Assembly: GCA_011773475.1 (NCBI GenBank)
Contig: WVXN01000011.1
Location: 1-33,321 of the forward strand
Direction of reading: 5' to 3'
DNA from: Candidatus Aenigmatarchaeota archaeon
GTDB taxonomy: Archaea; Aenigmatarchaeota; Aenigmatarchaeia; Aenigmatarchaeales; Aenigmatarchaeaceae
DNA length: 33,321 nt
Both the position numbers and the translations under genes were made by a program. Below, one piece after another: positions 9,207 to 18,704 of the stretch (position 1 is its first letter; the number at the start of each line of letters is the position of its first letter). Below the pieces are notes generated by a model. It had not been told where the DNA came from, ran no database searches, and saw only the letters and a list, made by a program, of their open reading frames with translations.

Positions 9207-9991
9207 TTTATCACATCATTAAAGATTTTTTCAATTTTTTCAATTGAAATTCCATTATTACTGATAAAAGAAAGCGGTGTGATTGATACTTTTCCATCAA
9301 AAACTGCTTTTACATCACTATTTTCTTCCTCGTCCTCAACTTTAATACTATGAGAAATTTTATACTTCCCATCTTTCTCAATCAAATCTGGATGATAAAA
9401 CTTATTCTTACTGGGAGCAGTTATTCTAAAACCTTTATCTTCCGATGATAAAGGAAAGTTAATGTTGAGTACATCATATTCTCTCCCATTGTTAGGAGAT
9501 TCTAAAATATACTTAGATATTTTTCTTAAGTAATTTTTGGCAATAGTTAAATCTACAGGATAATCTTCATGAATTTCGTGATGTTCAATTGGAATTATTA
9601 CTGAAGCAGCAATAGCAGGAATGCCATAAGTAGTAGCAGCTTCTAAAGCAGCACCAATTGTTCCCGAGGTTGTATAAGTAGTTGTTCCTAAATTCTCCCC
9701 AAGATTTATTCCTGAGATAATTAGATCAGGTTTTTCTTTTAGAACCTTCTCAATAGCTATTAAAACACATGTTGCAGGTGTTCCATCGATTGCATATCTT
9801 TCTATTCCATCATAATTCTCCATCTCTTCTACTTCTAAGAACTTTCTTTTTGTTAAAGCTCTGCTTGTACTTGATTGTAGTCCTTTAGGAGCAACAACAT
9901 AAATCTTACCTAATCCTTTTACAGCTTCTTCTAAAGCTCTCAATCCTTTTGATCCAATACCATCATCATTAGTTAACAATATTTTTCTCAT
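9200..9991 (-). CDS. surE: 5'/3'-nucleotidase SurE
   Basis: ILLTNDDGIGSKGLRAL, DLIISGINLGENLGTTTYTSGTIGAALEA. Confidence 0.95.
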   Translation of the reverse strand: MRKILLTNDDGIGSKGLRALEEAVKGLGKIYVVAPKGLQSSTSRALTKRKFLEVEEMENYDGIERYAIDGTPATCVLIAIEKVLKEKPDLIISGINLGENLGTTTYTTSGTIGAALEAATTYGIPAIAASVIIPIEHHEIHEDYPVDLTIAKNYLRKISKYILESPNNGREYDVLNINFPLSSEDKGFRITAPSKNKFYHPDLIEKDGKYKISHSIKVEDEEENSDVKAVFDGKVSITPLSFISNNGISIEKIEKIFNDVIKW

Positions 9992-10065
9992 ATTTAGATA
10001 ATCTTAGAAACATAATATATACTAAATCCTTAAAGTATATATATTTAACTATACATATATATTTC

Positions 10066-11016
10066 ATGAAAAGAAAGGCTGTACAATTAGGAAAAGCAAC
10101 TTTAGTGATGTCATTACCAGCCAAATGGATTAGAGAACAAGGAATTTCTGCAGGAGATGAATTAGAAGTTGATCAAAATAATTCAAAACTAATTATATCT
10201 ACTCAGAAGCATAAATTTGAACCTCTTAGAACAACAGTGGAAATCAAAAATACTGAAAAACCCCGTGGAGATGATTCTGAACCATTCATAACAACTTTTA
10301 ATGAGAGATTACTAATAGCTAGATACATTAAAGGCTATGACGAAATAACTATTTTGGGTGATACAACAAAACTCTACGATGTCATAAATAGAAGAGTTAA
10401 AAATCTTATAGGAATGGAGATTGTTTCACAAACAGAAAACATGTTCTTAATAAGAGATTTGGGAATAAGCTCTGAACAGCCATTTGATCAGATAATAAGA
10501 AGATGCTTTCTTATGATAAGAACCATGTTAGAAGATGTTTTAAAAACTAAAGGTAATACTGATGCTGGTTCTATGCATGATAGAGACCAGACAGTGAACC
10601 GTTTTGTTTACTTACTTTTAAGAAAGTTAAACAAAGAATTAAGACATCCATCGGGAAACATAAATATTGAAACCATACCTCATAGATATTCAGAAGTTTT
10701 GTTAATAGAACATATATCTGATGATGTTGCGAGACTAGGGAAGAGTTTAGCTAACTACAAAATAAAAAATGAGAAAATATTGAAACTAATAGAAGATTTA
10801 AAAGACATGATAGAAATGTTATCAGTAAATTATTTTAAATACAATGAAGAAAAGGCCAGAAAAGTTTTTGATTACAAGATAGAAATAAGAGCTAGGGTCA
10901 ATAAAATATCAGAGGAAACAAAAAATAAGAGATTAATAAATGTTTTATACTGGATAAGGGAAGTAGCAGAAACAGCTCCAGATCTTTTGGAAAGTATTTT
11001 AGCTAGGACTTCATGA
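10066..11016 (+). CDS. AbrB-PhoU-type phosphate-uptake regulator
   Basis: N-terminal SpoVT/AbrB-like KRKAVQLGKATLVMSLPAKWIREQGISAGDELEV followed by a PhoU-like helical domain. Confidence 0.85.
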   Translation: MKRKAVQLGKATLVMSLPAKWIREQGISAGDELEVDQNNSKLIISTQKHKFEPLRTTVEIKNTEKPRGDDSEPFITTFNERLLIARYIKGYDEITILGDTTKLYDVINRRVKNLIGMEIVSQTENMFLIRDLGISSEQPFDQIIRRCFLMIRTMLEDVLKTKGNTDAGSMHDRDQTVNRFVYLLLRKLNKELRHPSGNINIETIPHRYSEVLLIEHISDDVARLGKSLANYKIKNEKILKLIEDLKDMIEMLSVNYFKYNEEKARKVFDYKIEIRARVNKISEETKNKRLINVLYWIREVAETAPDLLESILARTS

Positions 11017-11338
11017 TTACATCGTCTCTATCAAAAGGTGGAGAATTTGTGACCATTATTTCTAGAGGTTTTTTTCCTAGATTTTTCAAGTAATGCCAAC
11101 TATTTTGTGGTATTGGAATTAAATCATCTTTTTTCAGGCTTATAATTTCACCATCAACAATTAATTGACCCTTTCCTCTTTCAATATAATAAACTTCTTC
11201 CATTGTTCTATGAGTATGTTCTTTTGCTTTTCCCAATAGAGTTACATAAGCAATACTCATTTTTTCTGATCTATAAAGTTCTCTTATTGAGCCACAAGTA
11301 TCTTCTATTGCTTTCACATCATTTTTGTTGATTTTCAT
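11003..11338 (-). CDS. Cupin-domain protein
   Basis: HTHRTMEEVYYIERGKGQLIVDGE...LIPIPQNSWHYLKN cupin motifs. Confidence 0.88.
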   Translation of the reverse strand: MKINKNDVKAIEDTCGSIRELYRSEKMSIAYVTLLGKAKEHTHRTMEEVYYIERGKGQLIVDGEIISLKKDDLIPIPQNSWHYLKNLGKKPLEIMVTNSPPFDRDDVIMKS

Positions 11339-11348
11339 TTAAACACTA

Positions 11349-11795
11349 CTAACTTTTCTTTCCAAATCTTTCCTTGTACTCTCCGAGCGTTAAAAAAACA
11401 GTATCATTTACTTTTTGACCTGGTTCAATGACTTTCAAGTAAATAGTTTCACTTAAAGTGCGGGTTGCGTGCCAAACATATGGGTCTATTTCTACTACCA
11501 TACCTTTTTCAACTTCTCTTCTTTCATCTTCTTTTCCATTAGAAACATTAAATTCTATTCTTCCATTAGCAATATAGAATCTTTCAGGATTTTTTGATGG
11601 ATTATCTCCAGTATGATATTCCTCACCAGCTTTTTCATTAGCACCTCTGTGAAAAACACGTACTCCATAATTTTCAATTCCTTCAAAACATGTGAATATC
11701 TCATTAGTACCTGCTTTTTTTGATTTAGCTTTTTTAACTCTAAAACCTTTCATGTTTTTTCTTTCTTCTTTATTATCTTTTTTTGTTTTTTTCAT
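11349..11795 (-). CDS. Cupin-like protein
   Basis: EYHTGDNPSKNPERFYIANGRIEFNV...VEIDPYVWHATRTLSE cupin-like motif. Start may be the internal Met of MKGFRV. Confidence 0.75.
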   Translation of the reverse strand: MKKTKKDNKEERKNMKGFRVKKAKSKKAGTNEIFTCFEGIENYGVRVFHRGANEKAGEEYHTGDNPSKNPERFYIANGRIEFNVSNGKEDERREVEKGMVVEIDPYVWHATRTLSETIYLKVIEPGQKVNDTVFLTLGEYKERFGKKS

Positions 11796-11891
11796 ATAAT
11801 TTCACCAATTTTATTGTTATTTACAACCTTTAAGTAATATTAATATGTAGAATAGTTAAATTTATATAGAAGTATCTTAAAAATAGTAAAT

Positions 11892-12383
11892 ATGAGGCAA
11901 AAAATTATCAAAATTTCTGAAAAAGTCAAAGTCGACAAGAAGGACATTGAAATTTTAAGGATTTTGGAGAATGATGGCAGAATCCCTATTCTAAAATTGG
12001 CTAAGATGGTTAAATTATCTCATGAAACTGTTAGGTACAGACTAAGAAAACTTGTAAGATCAGGTGTTATACGAAAATTTACTGTTAGAATTAATAAGAA
12101 AAAACTCGGTTATCATATTTATGCTATTATAATGTTATCAACCTGGAACTATACAGAAGAAAAATGGAACGAGCTTTTCAAATACCTGATGGATCATAAA
12201 AATGTTGCGACTGTTGAAAAGATAACTGGTGATTTTGACCTAAAATTCTCTTTTTGGGCAAAAGATACTGAGGAACTTGACTTTATTTCACATACAGTAA
12301 AAACAAAGTTTTCGAAAATAATAAAAAATTGGAATAGTTTTATATTCACTAAAAGATACAAATGGAATGAATTACCGATTTAA
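11892..12383 (+). CDS. Lrp/AsnC-family transcriptional regulator
   Basis: DIEILRILENDGRIPILKLAKMVKLSHETVRYRLRKLVRSGVIRKFTVRIN HTH plus RAM-like domain. Confidence 0.9.
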   Translation: MRQKIIKISEKVKVDKKDIEILRILENDGRIPILKLAKMVKLSHETVRYRLRKLVRSGVIRKFTVRINKKKLGYHIYAIIMLSTWNYTEEKWNELFKYLMDHKNVATVEKITGDFDLKFSFWAKDTEELDFISHTVKTKFSKIIKNWNSFIFTKRYKWNELPI

Positions 12384-12422
12384 TACGTAAAACTTTTTTA
12401 ATCTAATCGTCTAATTATCTTT

Positions 12423-13100
12423 ATGCCATTTAAGACAATTACTAAGTTTGGTAAAAAGAAAAAAGAAATACCTGAAGAATTCGAGGAAATCATGAGAGAA
12501 GAGGAAATACCAGGTTCTATTATTTCTGTAATTAAAAGCAGACGTTCTGTTAGAAGATACAATAAAAAACCAGTTGACATGAAATTGTTATTGGAAATTT
12601 TTGAGTCTATTAAATATTCTCCTTCTGTAGGAAACTGTCAACCTTGGGAATTTATTATTGTGAGAAATCCTAAAATGAAAGAACATTTGGTCGAGGCTTG
12701 CTATAATCAGATGTGGATGCTAGATGCTCCAGTTTTCATAGTTGCGTGTACCAACAATAAAGTAGCAGGAGCAATTTATGGGGAAAGAGGATTAAAACTT
12801 TATGGAATACAGTCAGTTGCTGCAGCAATCGAGAATATTCTTTTGGCTGCTGAAGCTTTAGGACTATCAACATGCTGGGTTGGAGCTTTTTCTGAAATTA
12901 TGGTTGCTAGATTCTTAGAATGTCCAGGTCATGTTAGGCCATGTGCAATAATAACTCTAGGTTATTCTGATGTAAAACCTTCTGCTCCTGATAGACAGTC
13001 TATGGAAGATTATGTTCATATTGAAAAGTTTGGAAACAGTCTTATAATGGAGAAGATCAAAAGAGAGAGTAAACCAACCTATATGAAATTCAAAGGATAA
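12423..13100 (+). CDS. Nitroreductase-family protein
   Basis: SRRSVRRYNKKPVD...SPSVGNCQPWEFIIV...ALGLSTCWVGAF...LGYSDVKP. Confidence 0.92.
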   Translation: MPFKTITKFGKKKKEIPEEFEEIMREEEIPGSIISVIKSRRSVRRYNKKPVDMKLLLEIFESIKYSPSVGNCQPWEFIIVRNPKMKEHLVEACYNQMWMLDAPVFIVACTNNKVAGAIYGERGLKLYGIQSVAAAIENILLAAEALGLSTCWVGAFSEIMVARFLECPGHVRPCAIITLGYSDVKPSAPDRQSMEDYVHIEKFGNSLIMEKIKRESKPTYMKFKG

Positions 13101-13132
13101 TTTGTTTTTTAATCTTTCCATTCATTATTTAT

Positions 13133-13288
13133 CTAATTTCCCTTTTCGAAAAGCAGATAATGTTTAATCCAAATGTCACGTCCAGTCGCTTGATATGTAT
13201 GAAGCTTCCAGCCTTTTCTTTGCCATTCGGCAATTGTTTTACCTACATCCCCATGATTGCCAACTTGCACACATATAAATTCTTTCAT
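13133..13288 (-). CDS. Small DUF4177-like protein (51 aa), absent from supplied ORF track
   Basis: Minus ORF MKEFICVQVGNHGDVGKTIAEWQRKGWKLHTYQATGRDIWIKHYLLFEKGN* with ggaggt SD upstream; GW.L..Y...HYLLFEK pattern. Confidence 0.75.
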   Translation of the reverse strand: MKEFICVQVGNHGDVGKTIAEWQRKGWKLHTYQATGRDIWIKHYLLFEKGN

Positions 13289-13301
13289 TTTTAAACCTCC
13301 A

Positions 13302-13712
13302 TTAATTATTAATAATAAATATAGGATTTGCTTCTACCTTCTTTATTTTAGCAATTTCCTTATATTTTTCAGGATTTCTTTTCTTAAGTTTATTTTTAAG
13401 GTCTTCAAAATCAGAAATAATATCTTTTTTAGAAATTTTTATTTTCTTTTTTGTAAAGTTTTTTTCAATTTTTCTTTTGTTAAATTTATAACATCTTTTT
13501 TCAGATTCTTTCCAAACATAAAGAAGATAAGTATTAACAGCAGCAACAGGATCTTTATGGGTTTTGAATTTATTTAATTGGGGATGGTTTTTCCAACCTT
13601 TGGTCTTGCCTTTAAGGACCTTTCTAGCTAACAGCGTTTCTCTCCATAATGCAACTAACCCTTTGCAATCTAGATATTTGGAATGAATAATCCAAACTCT
13701 CATATTTTTCAC
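13302..13712 (-). CDS. Pyrimidine dimer DNA glycosylase-like protein (T4 endonuclease V family)
   Basis: MRVWIIHSKYLDCKGLVALWRETLLARKVLKG...HPQLNKF is typical of Pyr_excise proteins. ATG is internal to the listed ORF (MKNMRVW). Confidence 0.85.
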   Translation of the reverse strand: MKNMRVWIIHSKYLDCKGLVALWRETLLARKVLKGKTKGWKNHPQLNKFKTHKDPVAAVNTYLLYVWKESEKRCYKFNKRKIEKNFTKKKIKISKKDIISDFEDLKNKLKKRNPEKYKEIAKIKKVEANPIFIINN

Positions 13713-14368
13713 TTTTTTCTTTTCTTAATAAATCTAAAGATGACATATATGATGGCAATTACCACAACAACTATTACAAGTAAAAACAAACCAATTAAGT
13801 TAAAGAATGCAGTATAAGCTGGTTTCTCGAAAAACTCCTCTTTTAATCTAGGAAGAGTTATTATTGTATTTATGAATTCATCCAAAGGAAATTCCTCTTT
13901 TTCTCCAACCACAAGAACATACTTTCCATCATTATCTTGACTGAAAACTTCAATAATATAAGTTCCTTTTTCTGCAGTTGTTTTAAGCTCAGGCCCTTGA
14001 TAATACGAATCTCCACCAAATTCTTCATAATAATACGTCCACTCATGATCCGTGCCATTAAGGATATATTCAGTTTCTTCGTGTTCTTCTTCATGCTCAT
14101 GTTCTAGAACAACCTTAACAGAAACATCTTTATCTATGTTTTCAATATCGGGGACAAGAATCCCGACATAAAGATTAAACTGTTTTTCTGAATCGATATG
14201 ATAATAATCAGGCTTTCCTTTGAGAATACCATAAAATGCCTGGGAAACCTCAGGATTTCTAATTAATGTAATTTGTTCTGAAACTATTCTAGGTTGATGA
14301 GCAAAAGCTGTCTCTGAAATAAAAAATAAGAATATAAAAAATATTATTAAAATTTCTTTAGTCTTCAT
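13709..14368 (-). CDS. Membrane-anchored secreted protein (signal peptide, C-terminal TM), unknown function
   Basis: MKTKEILIIFFIFLFFISETAFAHQP signal peptide; C-terminal TM plus KKRKK; SD-like agggggt upstream of this internal Met, so this start is preferred over 14452. Confidence 0.75.
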   Translation of the reverse strand: MKTKEILIIFFIFLFFISETAFAHQPRIVSEQITLIRNPEVSQAFYGILKGKPDYYHIDSEKQFNLYVGILVPDIENIDKDVSVKVVLEHEHEEEHEETEYILNGTDHEWTYYYEEFGGDSYYQGPELKTTAEKGTYIIEVFSQDNDGKYVLVVGEKEEFPLDEFINTIITLPRLKEEFFEKPAYTAFFNLIGLFLLVIVVVVIAIIYVIFRFIKKRKK

Positions 14369-14497
14369 ATTTAAACCCCCTGTATTATTTTTTCTTTTTC
14401 TTCTTTCTATGTTTTGCACAAGTTTTACACATATAATAACCTCTTTATTCATGATGTAAAATTAAAAAACCGAATAACAATTAAACTCGGTAAAAAA

Positions 14498-14902
14498 TTA
14501 ATTGGGTAACAATACTTTATCTATTACATGAATTACTCCATTGCTAGTTTTTATATCTGCCTTTACTACATTGGCATTGTTTACCTTAACACCATCTGCG
14601 GTGTCAAATTTAACTCTTCCTCCTTGAACAGTTTTTGCTGATTTAAGTTTCAAAACATCTGATGCCATAACTTTTCCAGAAACTACATGATATGTTAAAA
14701 CTGCAGTTAGTTTATTTTTATCTTTAAGTAGTTTTTTAATTGTCCCCTTCGGTAATTTTCTAAATGCTTTATCAGTAGGTGCAAAAACCGTAAATGGCCC
14801 TTTGCCACTTAAAGTTTCAACAAGTTTGGCAGCCTTAACCGCTTTTACTAATGTCTTAAAAGATCCTGCATTTATTGCAGTTTCTACTATATTTTTTTTC
14901 AT
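14498..14902 (-). CDS. Fasciclin (FAS1)-domain protein
   Basis: [20 protein letters not shown]...[10 protein letters not shown]...[27 protein letters not shown]. Confidence 0.95.
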   Translation of the reverse strand: MKKNIVETAINAGSFKTLVKAVKAAKLVETLSGKGPFTVFAPTDKAFRKLPKGTIKKLLKDKNKLTAVLTYHVVSGKVMASDVLKLKSAKTVQGGRVKFDTADGVKVNNANVVKADIKTSNGVIHVIDKVLLPN

Positions 14903-14939
14903 TTTTTTACCTCCTCGATTTTATAATGAAATTAAAAAA

Positions 14940-15098
14940 TCATTCTCTACAAAATTCACAGATTAAAAGACCTTCTACAATTTTTAAGGATTCATTGTAG
15001 TTTTCACAATTAAAACAAAATCCAGATAGTTTAATATTAAAAAAATTAGATTTTAATTTCCCCCCTTTGACGGTTTCAAAAACAAAACAATTGTTCAT
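14940..15098 (-). CDS. Small zinc-ribbon-like protein (52 aa), absent from supplied ORF track
   Basis: MNNCFVFETVKGGKLKSNFFNIKLSGFCFNCENYNESLKIVEGLLICEFCRE*: two CxxC motifs. Confidence 0.6.
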   Translation of the reverse strand: MNNCFVFETVKGGKLKSNFFNIKLSGFCFNCENYNESLKIVEGLLICEFCRE

Positions 15099-15131
15099 GT
15101 AATCCCTAAAATTATTGGGTTAAACAAATAT

Positions 15132-15175
15132 TTAAAGGTATCCATTAAAGGTATCCATTAATAGTAACCATTAAA
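15132..15175. promoter_or_regulatory. Tandem 13-bp operator-like repeats
   Basis: TTAAAGGTATCCA x2, then TTAATAGTAACCA, then partial TTAAATA, head to tail. Confidence 0.7.
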
Positions 15176-15245
15176 TACTAGAAAGTACTAAATAAATATA
15201 TAAAATTAAGAGTTAAGAAGGATAAAAATAATGAGGGATTAAAAA

Positions 15246-16226
15246 ATGAAATCTGAAATTAAAAAAGAAATTATAAAGGTAATTGTTGGTTATGGGTCCG
15301 ATGGAGCTACTTCTTTGGAAATTGGAAATAAAGTAGGATTCAAGCGTCATACTATATCTAAATATCTTTCTATAATGGAAAGGGAAGGTCTATTAAGACA
15401 CAAGAAATTGGGTAGAGGGAAAATATGGTTTGTTAATAAAAATCTTTTGCAAAAGCTTTCTAGTTCTAAAATAGATGATATGAGTTTCATTGAAAAACTG
15501 ATATTTAACATTGCATCCAAGATTCCTATAGGTCTGATAGTTATAGACAGAGAATATAATATCCAATTTATTAATGATTTTATGTTTAAAAAATATGATA
15601 ACATAACAGGAAAAAAATTTTACACAAGCGTGCTTGGCCTGAAGAAACCAAATTCCCTAAAACAAATAAATAAACTGATTAAAAGTAAAAACGATAATGT
15701 GGAGTTTGAAATCATTGATAAGTTTGATGACACTCTCCGCATAAAAGGCACAAAAGTGATAAATCCCGATAATAGTATTTCATTCATTTTAATCATTGAT
15801 GATATAACCAAACGCAAAAACGCAGAAAAACGCTTTAGAATATTCTTTGAAAATGAACCAGCATACTGTTACATGATTTCACCAGAAGGTTTGATAATCG
15901 ATGTTAACAAGTCTGCGCTAAAGATACTTGAATATAAAAAAGAAAATCTTGTTGGCAAACCATTAAAAAAAATCTATGCTCCAGAGTCAATGCAAAAAAT
16001 GAAGCTTTTTTTTAAAAAATGGAAAAAATATGGTAAAATAAACAATGAGGAGATGACCATTATTAGCAAAAGTGGCAAAAAGCGTACAGTAATATTAAGT
16101 GCCAATTCTGTTAAAAACAAAAATGGTAAAATTTTGCATTCTATATCTGTACAAAAGGACATAACCGAACGCAAGAAAATAGAAGAAAAATTGAAAAAAA
16201 CTATTAAAAAACTTAGAGAAAATTAA
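15246..16226 (+). CDS. HTH + tandem PAS-domain regulator
   Basis: N-terminal wHTH (GATSLEIGNKVGFKRHTISKYLSIMEREGLL) then two PAS/PAC modules ending in DDITKRK and KDITERKKIEEKL. Confidence 0.85.
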   Translation: MKSEIKKEIIKVIVGYGSDGATSLEIGNKVGFKRHTISKYLSIMEREGLLRHKKLGRGKIWFVNKNLLQKLSSSKIDDMSFIEKLIFNIASKIPIGLIVIDREYNIQFINDFMFKKYDNITGKKFYTSVLGLKKPNSLKQINKLIKSKNDNVEFEIIDKFDDTLRIKGTKVINPDNSISFILIIDDITKRKNAEKRFRIFFENEPAYCYMISPEGLIIDVNKSALKILEYKKENLVGKPLKKIYAPESMQKMKLFFKKWKKYGKINNEEMTIISKSGKKRTVILSANSVKNKNGKILHSISVQKDITERKKIEEKLKKTIKKLREN

Positions 16227-16292
16227 TTAAGAAATAAAATTTTTATATAAATAATAAACCGAATAGAAAAATAATTAAAAGGAGGTGATAAG

Positions 16293-16607
16293 ATAGCTAA
16301 GAAAAAATCATCTAAACGAAGAAAGAAAGAACCGACTTGGGATGAAATCGGAGAGGTCATAGGAAGGAAGATGGAAAAGGAATTTAGGGGATCCAAACGA
16401 AGAAAGAAAGACTTCAGATGTACAGTGAAAGACAGTGTGAGTAGTAGTGGAACTGGAGGTTGGTTTTACTTTTTGGGATTCGTTGCTGCATTGATATATT
16501 ACATAACTACTGCATCAAGTTTTTGGGATGGAGTTGTAGGATTCTTCAAAGCAATCTTCTGGCCAGCTTTCCTTGTTTACGGAGCAATGGTAACATTAGC
16601 ATTATAG
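16293..16607 (+). CDS. Small membrane protein, probable AUA start
   Basis: ggaggtgataag-ATA-gct-aag... in frame with the listed ORF at 16371; protein (M)AKKKSSKRRKKEPTWDEIGEVIGRKMEKEF...GWFYFLGFVAALIYY...KAIFWPAFLVYGAM. Confidence 0.6.
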   Translation: MAKKKSSKRRKKEPTWDEIGEVIGRKMEKEFRGSKRRKKDFRCTVKDSVSSSGTGGWFYFLGFVAALIYYITTASSFWDGVVGFFKAIFWPAFLVYGAMVTLAL

Positions 16608-16685
16608 AAATATGAATCATCTTTCCCTTCATAGTAATCATTTATAAAAGATTTATTTAAAAAGATTTTTATTTTAATACAGAAT

Positions 16686-17408
16686 ATGAAAGAATTGGCC
16701 TATGAAGATATTATTACGGAAGCAAAGAAACATGCTCAGCTACTAAAGAGTAGACTTCCTAATTTACCATCTTACGAGGAACTTTCTCCTTTTGATTCTA
16801 TTATTGTTAAGGATTATGCTGTCCTAAATGCAATGGTTCAAGAACATGTTTCTAAAAAAGATACAGAACCAGGTCATGGACATGAACATTTAAGATGGGT
16901 TGCTCCTCGTGGTGGCTATTTTGCAGATTTAGAATGTAATGCAAGAAATATAGAAGGTGAAGTAAAACAGAGATTAATTAAAAGAACAATTGCTGTTGGA
17001 TTATTACATGATGTAGAACGTTATCGTGGATTTAAAAAAGAACATGCTATAGAAGGCTCAAAAGTAGCCAAAGAAATACTAGCAAGATGTTCAATTGAAG
17101 ATGAATACATACCACAAATAATTATGAGACATGATGAAATTGATTTATTCTCAATAGGTGATGTTGAATTTGATGTTCCCTTTCAGAGTAATTTTGATGC
17201 AGATCATATACTTTGGGGATTAGAAAGAGAAGAAAGTTTTTGGAGAGCTAAAGAAAAGCATAATATACCGCCGGAAGAAGCAATACATGATTATCAATAT
17301 CTTTCTAGTTTGAGAAATTCTTTTAAAACTCAACACGGTAAGAAAATAGGCCCTAAGTTTGTTGATTTTGGCATAGCAATAAGCAAACATATTGAAAGAA
17401 CATTTTAA
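16686..17408 (+). CDS. HD-domain phosphohydrolase-like protein
   Basis: GHEHLRWV, VGLLHDVERY, IIMRHDEID. Confidence 0.75.
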   Translation: MKELAYEDIITEAKKHAQLLKSRLPNLPSYEELSPFDSIIVKDYAVLNAMVQEHVSKKDTEPGHGHEHLRWVAPRGGYFADLECNARNIEGEVKQRLIKRTIAVGLLHDVERYRGFKKEHAIEGSKVAKEILARCSIEDEYIPQIIMRHDEIDLFSIGDVEFDVPFQSNFDADHILWGLEREESFWRAKEKHNIPPEEAIHDYQYLSSLRNSFKTQHGKKIGPKFVDFGIAISKHIERTF

Positions 17409-17414
17409 TAAAAA

Positions 17415-17460
17415 GCCTCGAGAGAAACCTGAAGTCAAGTTGCAAGCCTTATTAGAAAAA
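17415..17460 (+). repeat. tRNA-3'-end-like degenerate repeat A
   Basis: gcctcgagagaaacctgaagtcaagttgcaagccttattag; similar to repeat D. Confidence 0.7.
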
Positions 17461-17461
17461 A

Positions 17462-18535
17462 TTAGTTAAGTTTTAAAACCCCATCTTTCATAATTGTTTT
17501 CTTAGATTTGTCTTCATAAATTACAGTGACAGTTGGTCTATCAACAAGAAAATCAGCATGAGAATTTACATGTGCAGCTGCGGCATGAGCAGTACCATCC
17601 ATTTTTTCAGCTTCTAGCATCTCTGGTGTTCTCCTAGCTTTATCATTTATTCCAATCCCCAATTCTTCCATAACTGTTGGTAATCCATATTCTGCTTCTC
17701 TCTGTTTCCATTCTTCGTGTAAAACTTGGAAGGCCTCATCTGGTGATCTATAATCTGTTAAAACACCATCTTTAAATGAAATTGTTATTGGTTTAGCTGG
17801 ATCGACTAACTTATTAATATTGTCTGCGCAAACATCACAAACAATTGTTCCATTTGCTATAAGTTTTATTGGATATTTGACTTCTCTACCAGCAACACTA
17901 ACTTTTCTTCTTCTTTCAATACAAACTTCTCCTGGTACAAAATTACCAAATATTCCTGGATCTCCATAAGGATCAGGAGGTACAACTATGCAATCAGTTT
18001 CCCATATTAATTCAGAAGGTATTTCAATCTCAATATCAGTCCCAGCTGGTGCTTTAATTTGAACTGTTTTTACTCCTTTTAGTGTCTCAAGCATTTTTTC
18101 TGCGTCAGTAATCATTTCTTTAAAGTTAACTCTACCTGGACCATTCAAAATCATATCAGAATTTATTCCCGGTGCATGTAAATATCCCATAGGAGTTTTC
18201 TTTATTGCTTCATAAAGAAGATCTACTCTTGCTGGTGTTTCTTTTTGTCCCCAGTCTGTACCTTCAGGATAAGTAAAAAGTCCTATGGCTCTTGGATATT
18301 TTCTAGAGAGTATATTTTCTTTAAGTTCTGAAGGAAACCTATCATAAGGTCCTTGTTTATTTAGAGAAAAAGTTTCAGCATTCAACTTAAGTGTTTTTGC
18401 AGCATTTTCTGTTAGTGCTGAAAGATGATCTGAATTTCTATTAATTATTAAGAAATTGTCTCCAGAGGATGGCTGAAGCACGTATCGTATTGCTTCCTGA
18501 ATTTTATGCTGAACCTTTAGATCATCAGATGTCAT
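17462..18535 (-). CDS. M29-type aminopeptidase-like protein
   Basis: GNFVPGEVCIE...G.IVCD...EELGIGINDKARR...HAAAAH...HADFLVDRPTV. Confidence 0.8.
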   Translation of the reverse strand: MTSDDLKVQHKIQEAIRYVLQPSSGDNFLIINRNSDHLSALTENAAKTLKLNAETFSLNKQGPYDRFPSELKENILSRKYPRAIGLFTYPEGTDWGQKETPARVDLLYEAIKKTPMGYLHAPGINSDMILNGPGRVNFKEMITDAEKMLETLKGVKTVQIKAPAGTDIEIEIPSELIWETDCIVVPPDPYGDPGIFGNFVPGEVCIERRRKVSVAGREVKYPIKLIANGTIVCDVCADNINKLVDPAKPITISFKDGVLTDYRSPDEAFQVLHEEWKQREAEYGLPTVMEELGIGINDKARRTPEMLEAEKMDGTAHAAAAHVNSHADFLVDRPTVTVIYEDKSKKTIMKDGVLKLN

Positions 18536-18581
18536 ATTATCTTATTTTATTAGGATAGAAAAGAATTTAAATGGGAGGGAA

Positions 18582-18655
18582 GCCTCGAGAGGGTCTCTAA
18601 TAAAAAAGATAACCTACGGTTTTCTTCTTTAATCATCTTCCTCTTCATGATATCA
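18582..18655 (+). repeat. tRNA-3'-end-like degenerate repeat B with extended tail
   Basis: gcctcgagagggtctctaa...tacggttttcttctttaatcatctt; the 25-bp tail segment is identical to repeat C. Confidence 0.75.
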
Positions 18656-18704
18656 TTTTATTTAAGAAAGGGGTTTAAATAATTTTCTTAATTATTATAA
18701 TTAT

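Noticed and set aside
13257-13577. 106-aa plus-strand ORF
   Set aside because: F/I/N-rich antisense of the pyrimidine-dimer glycosylase gene.
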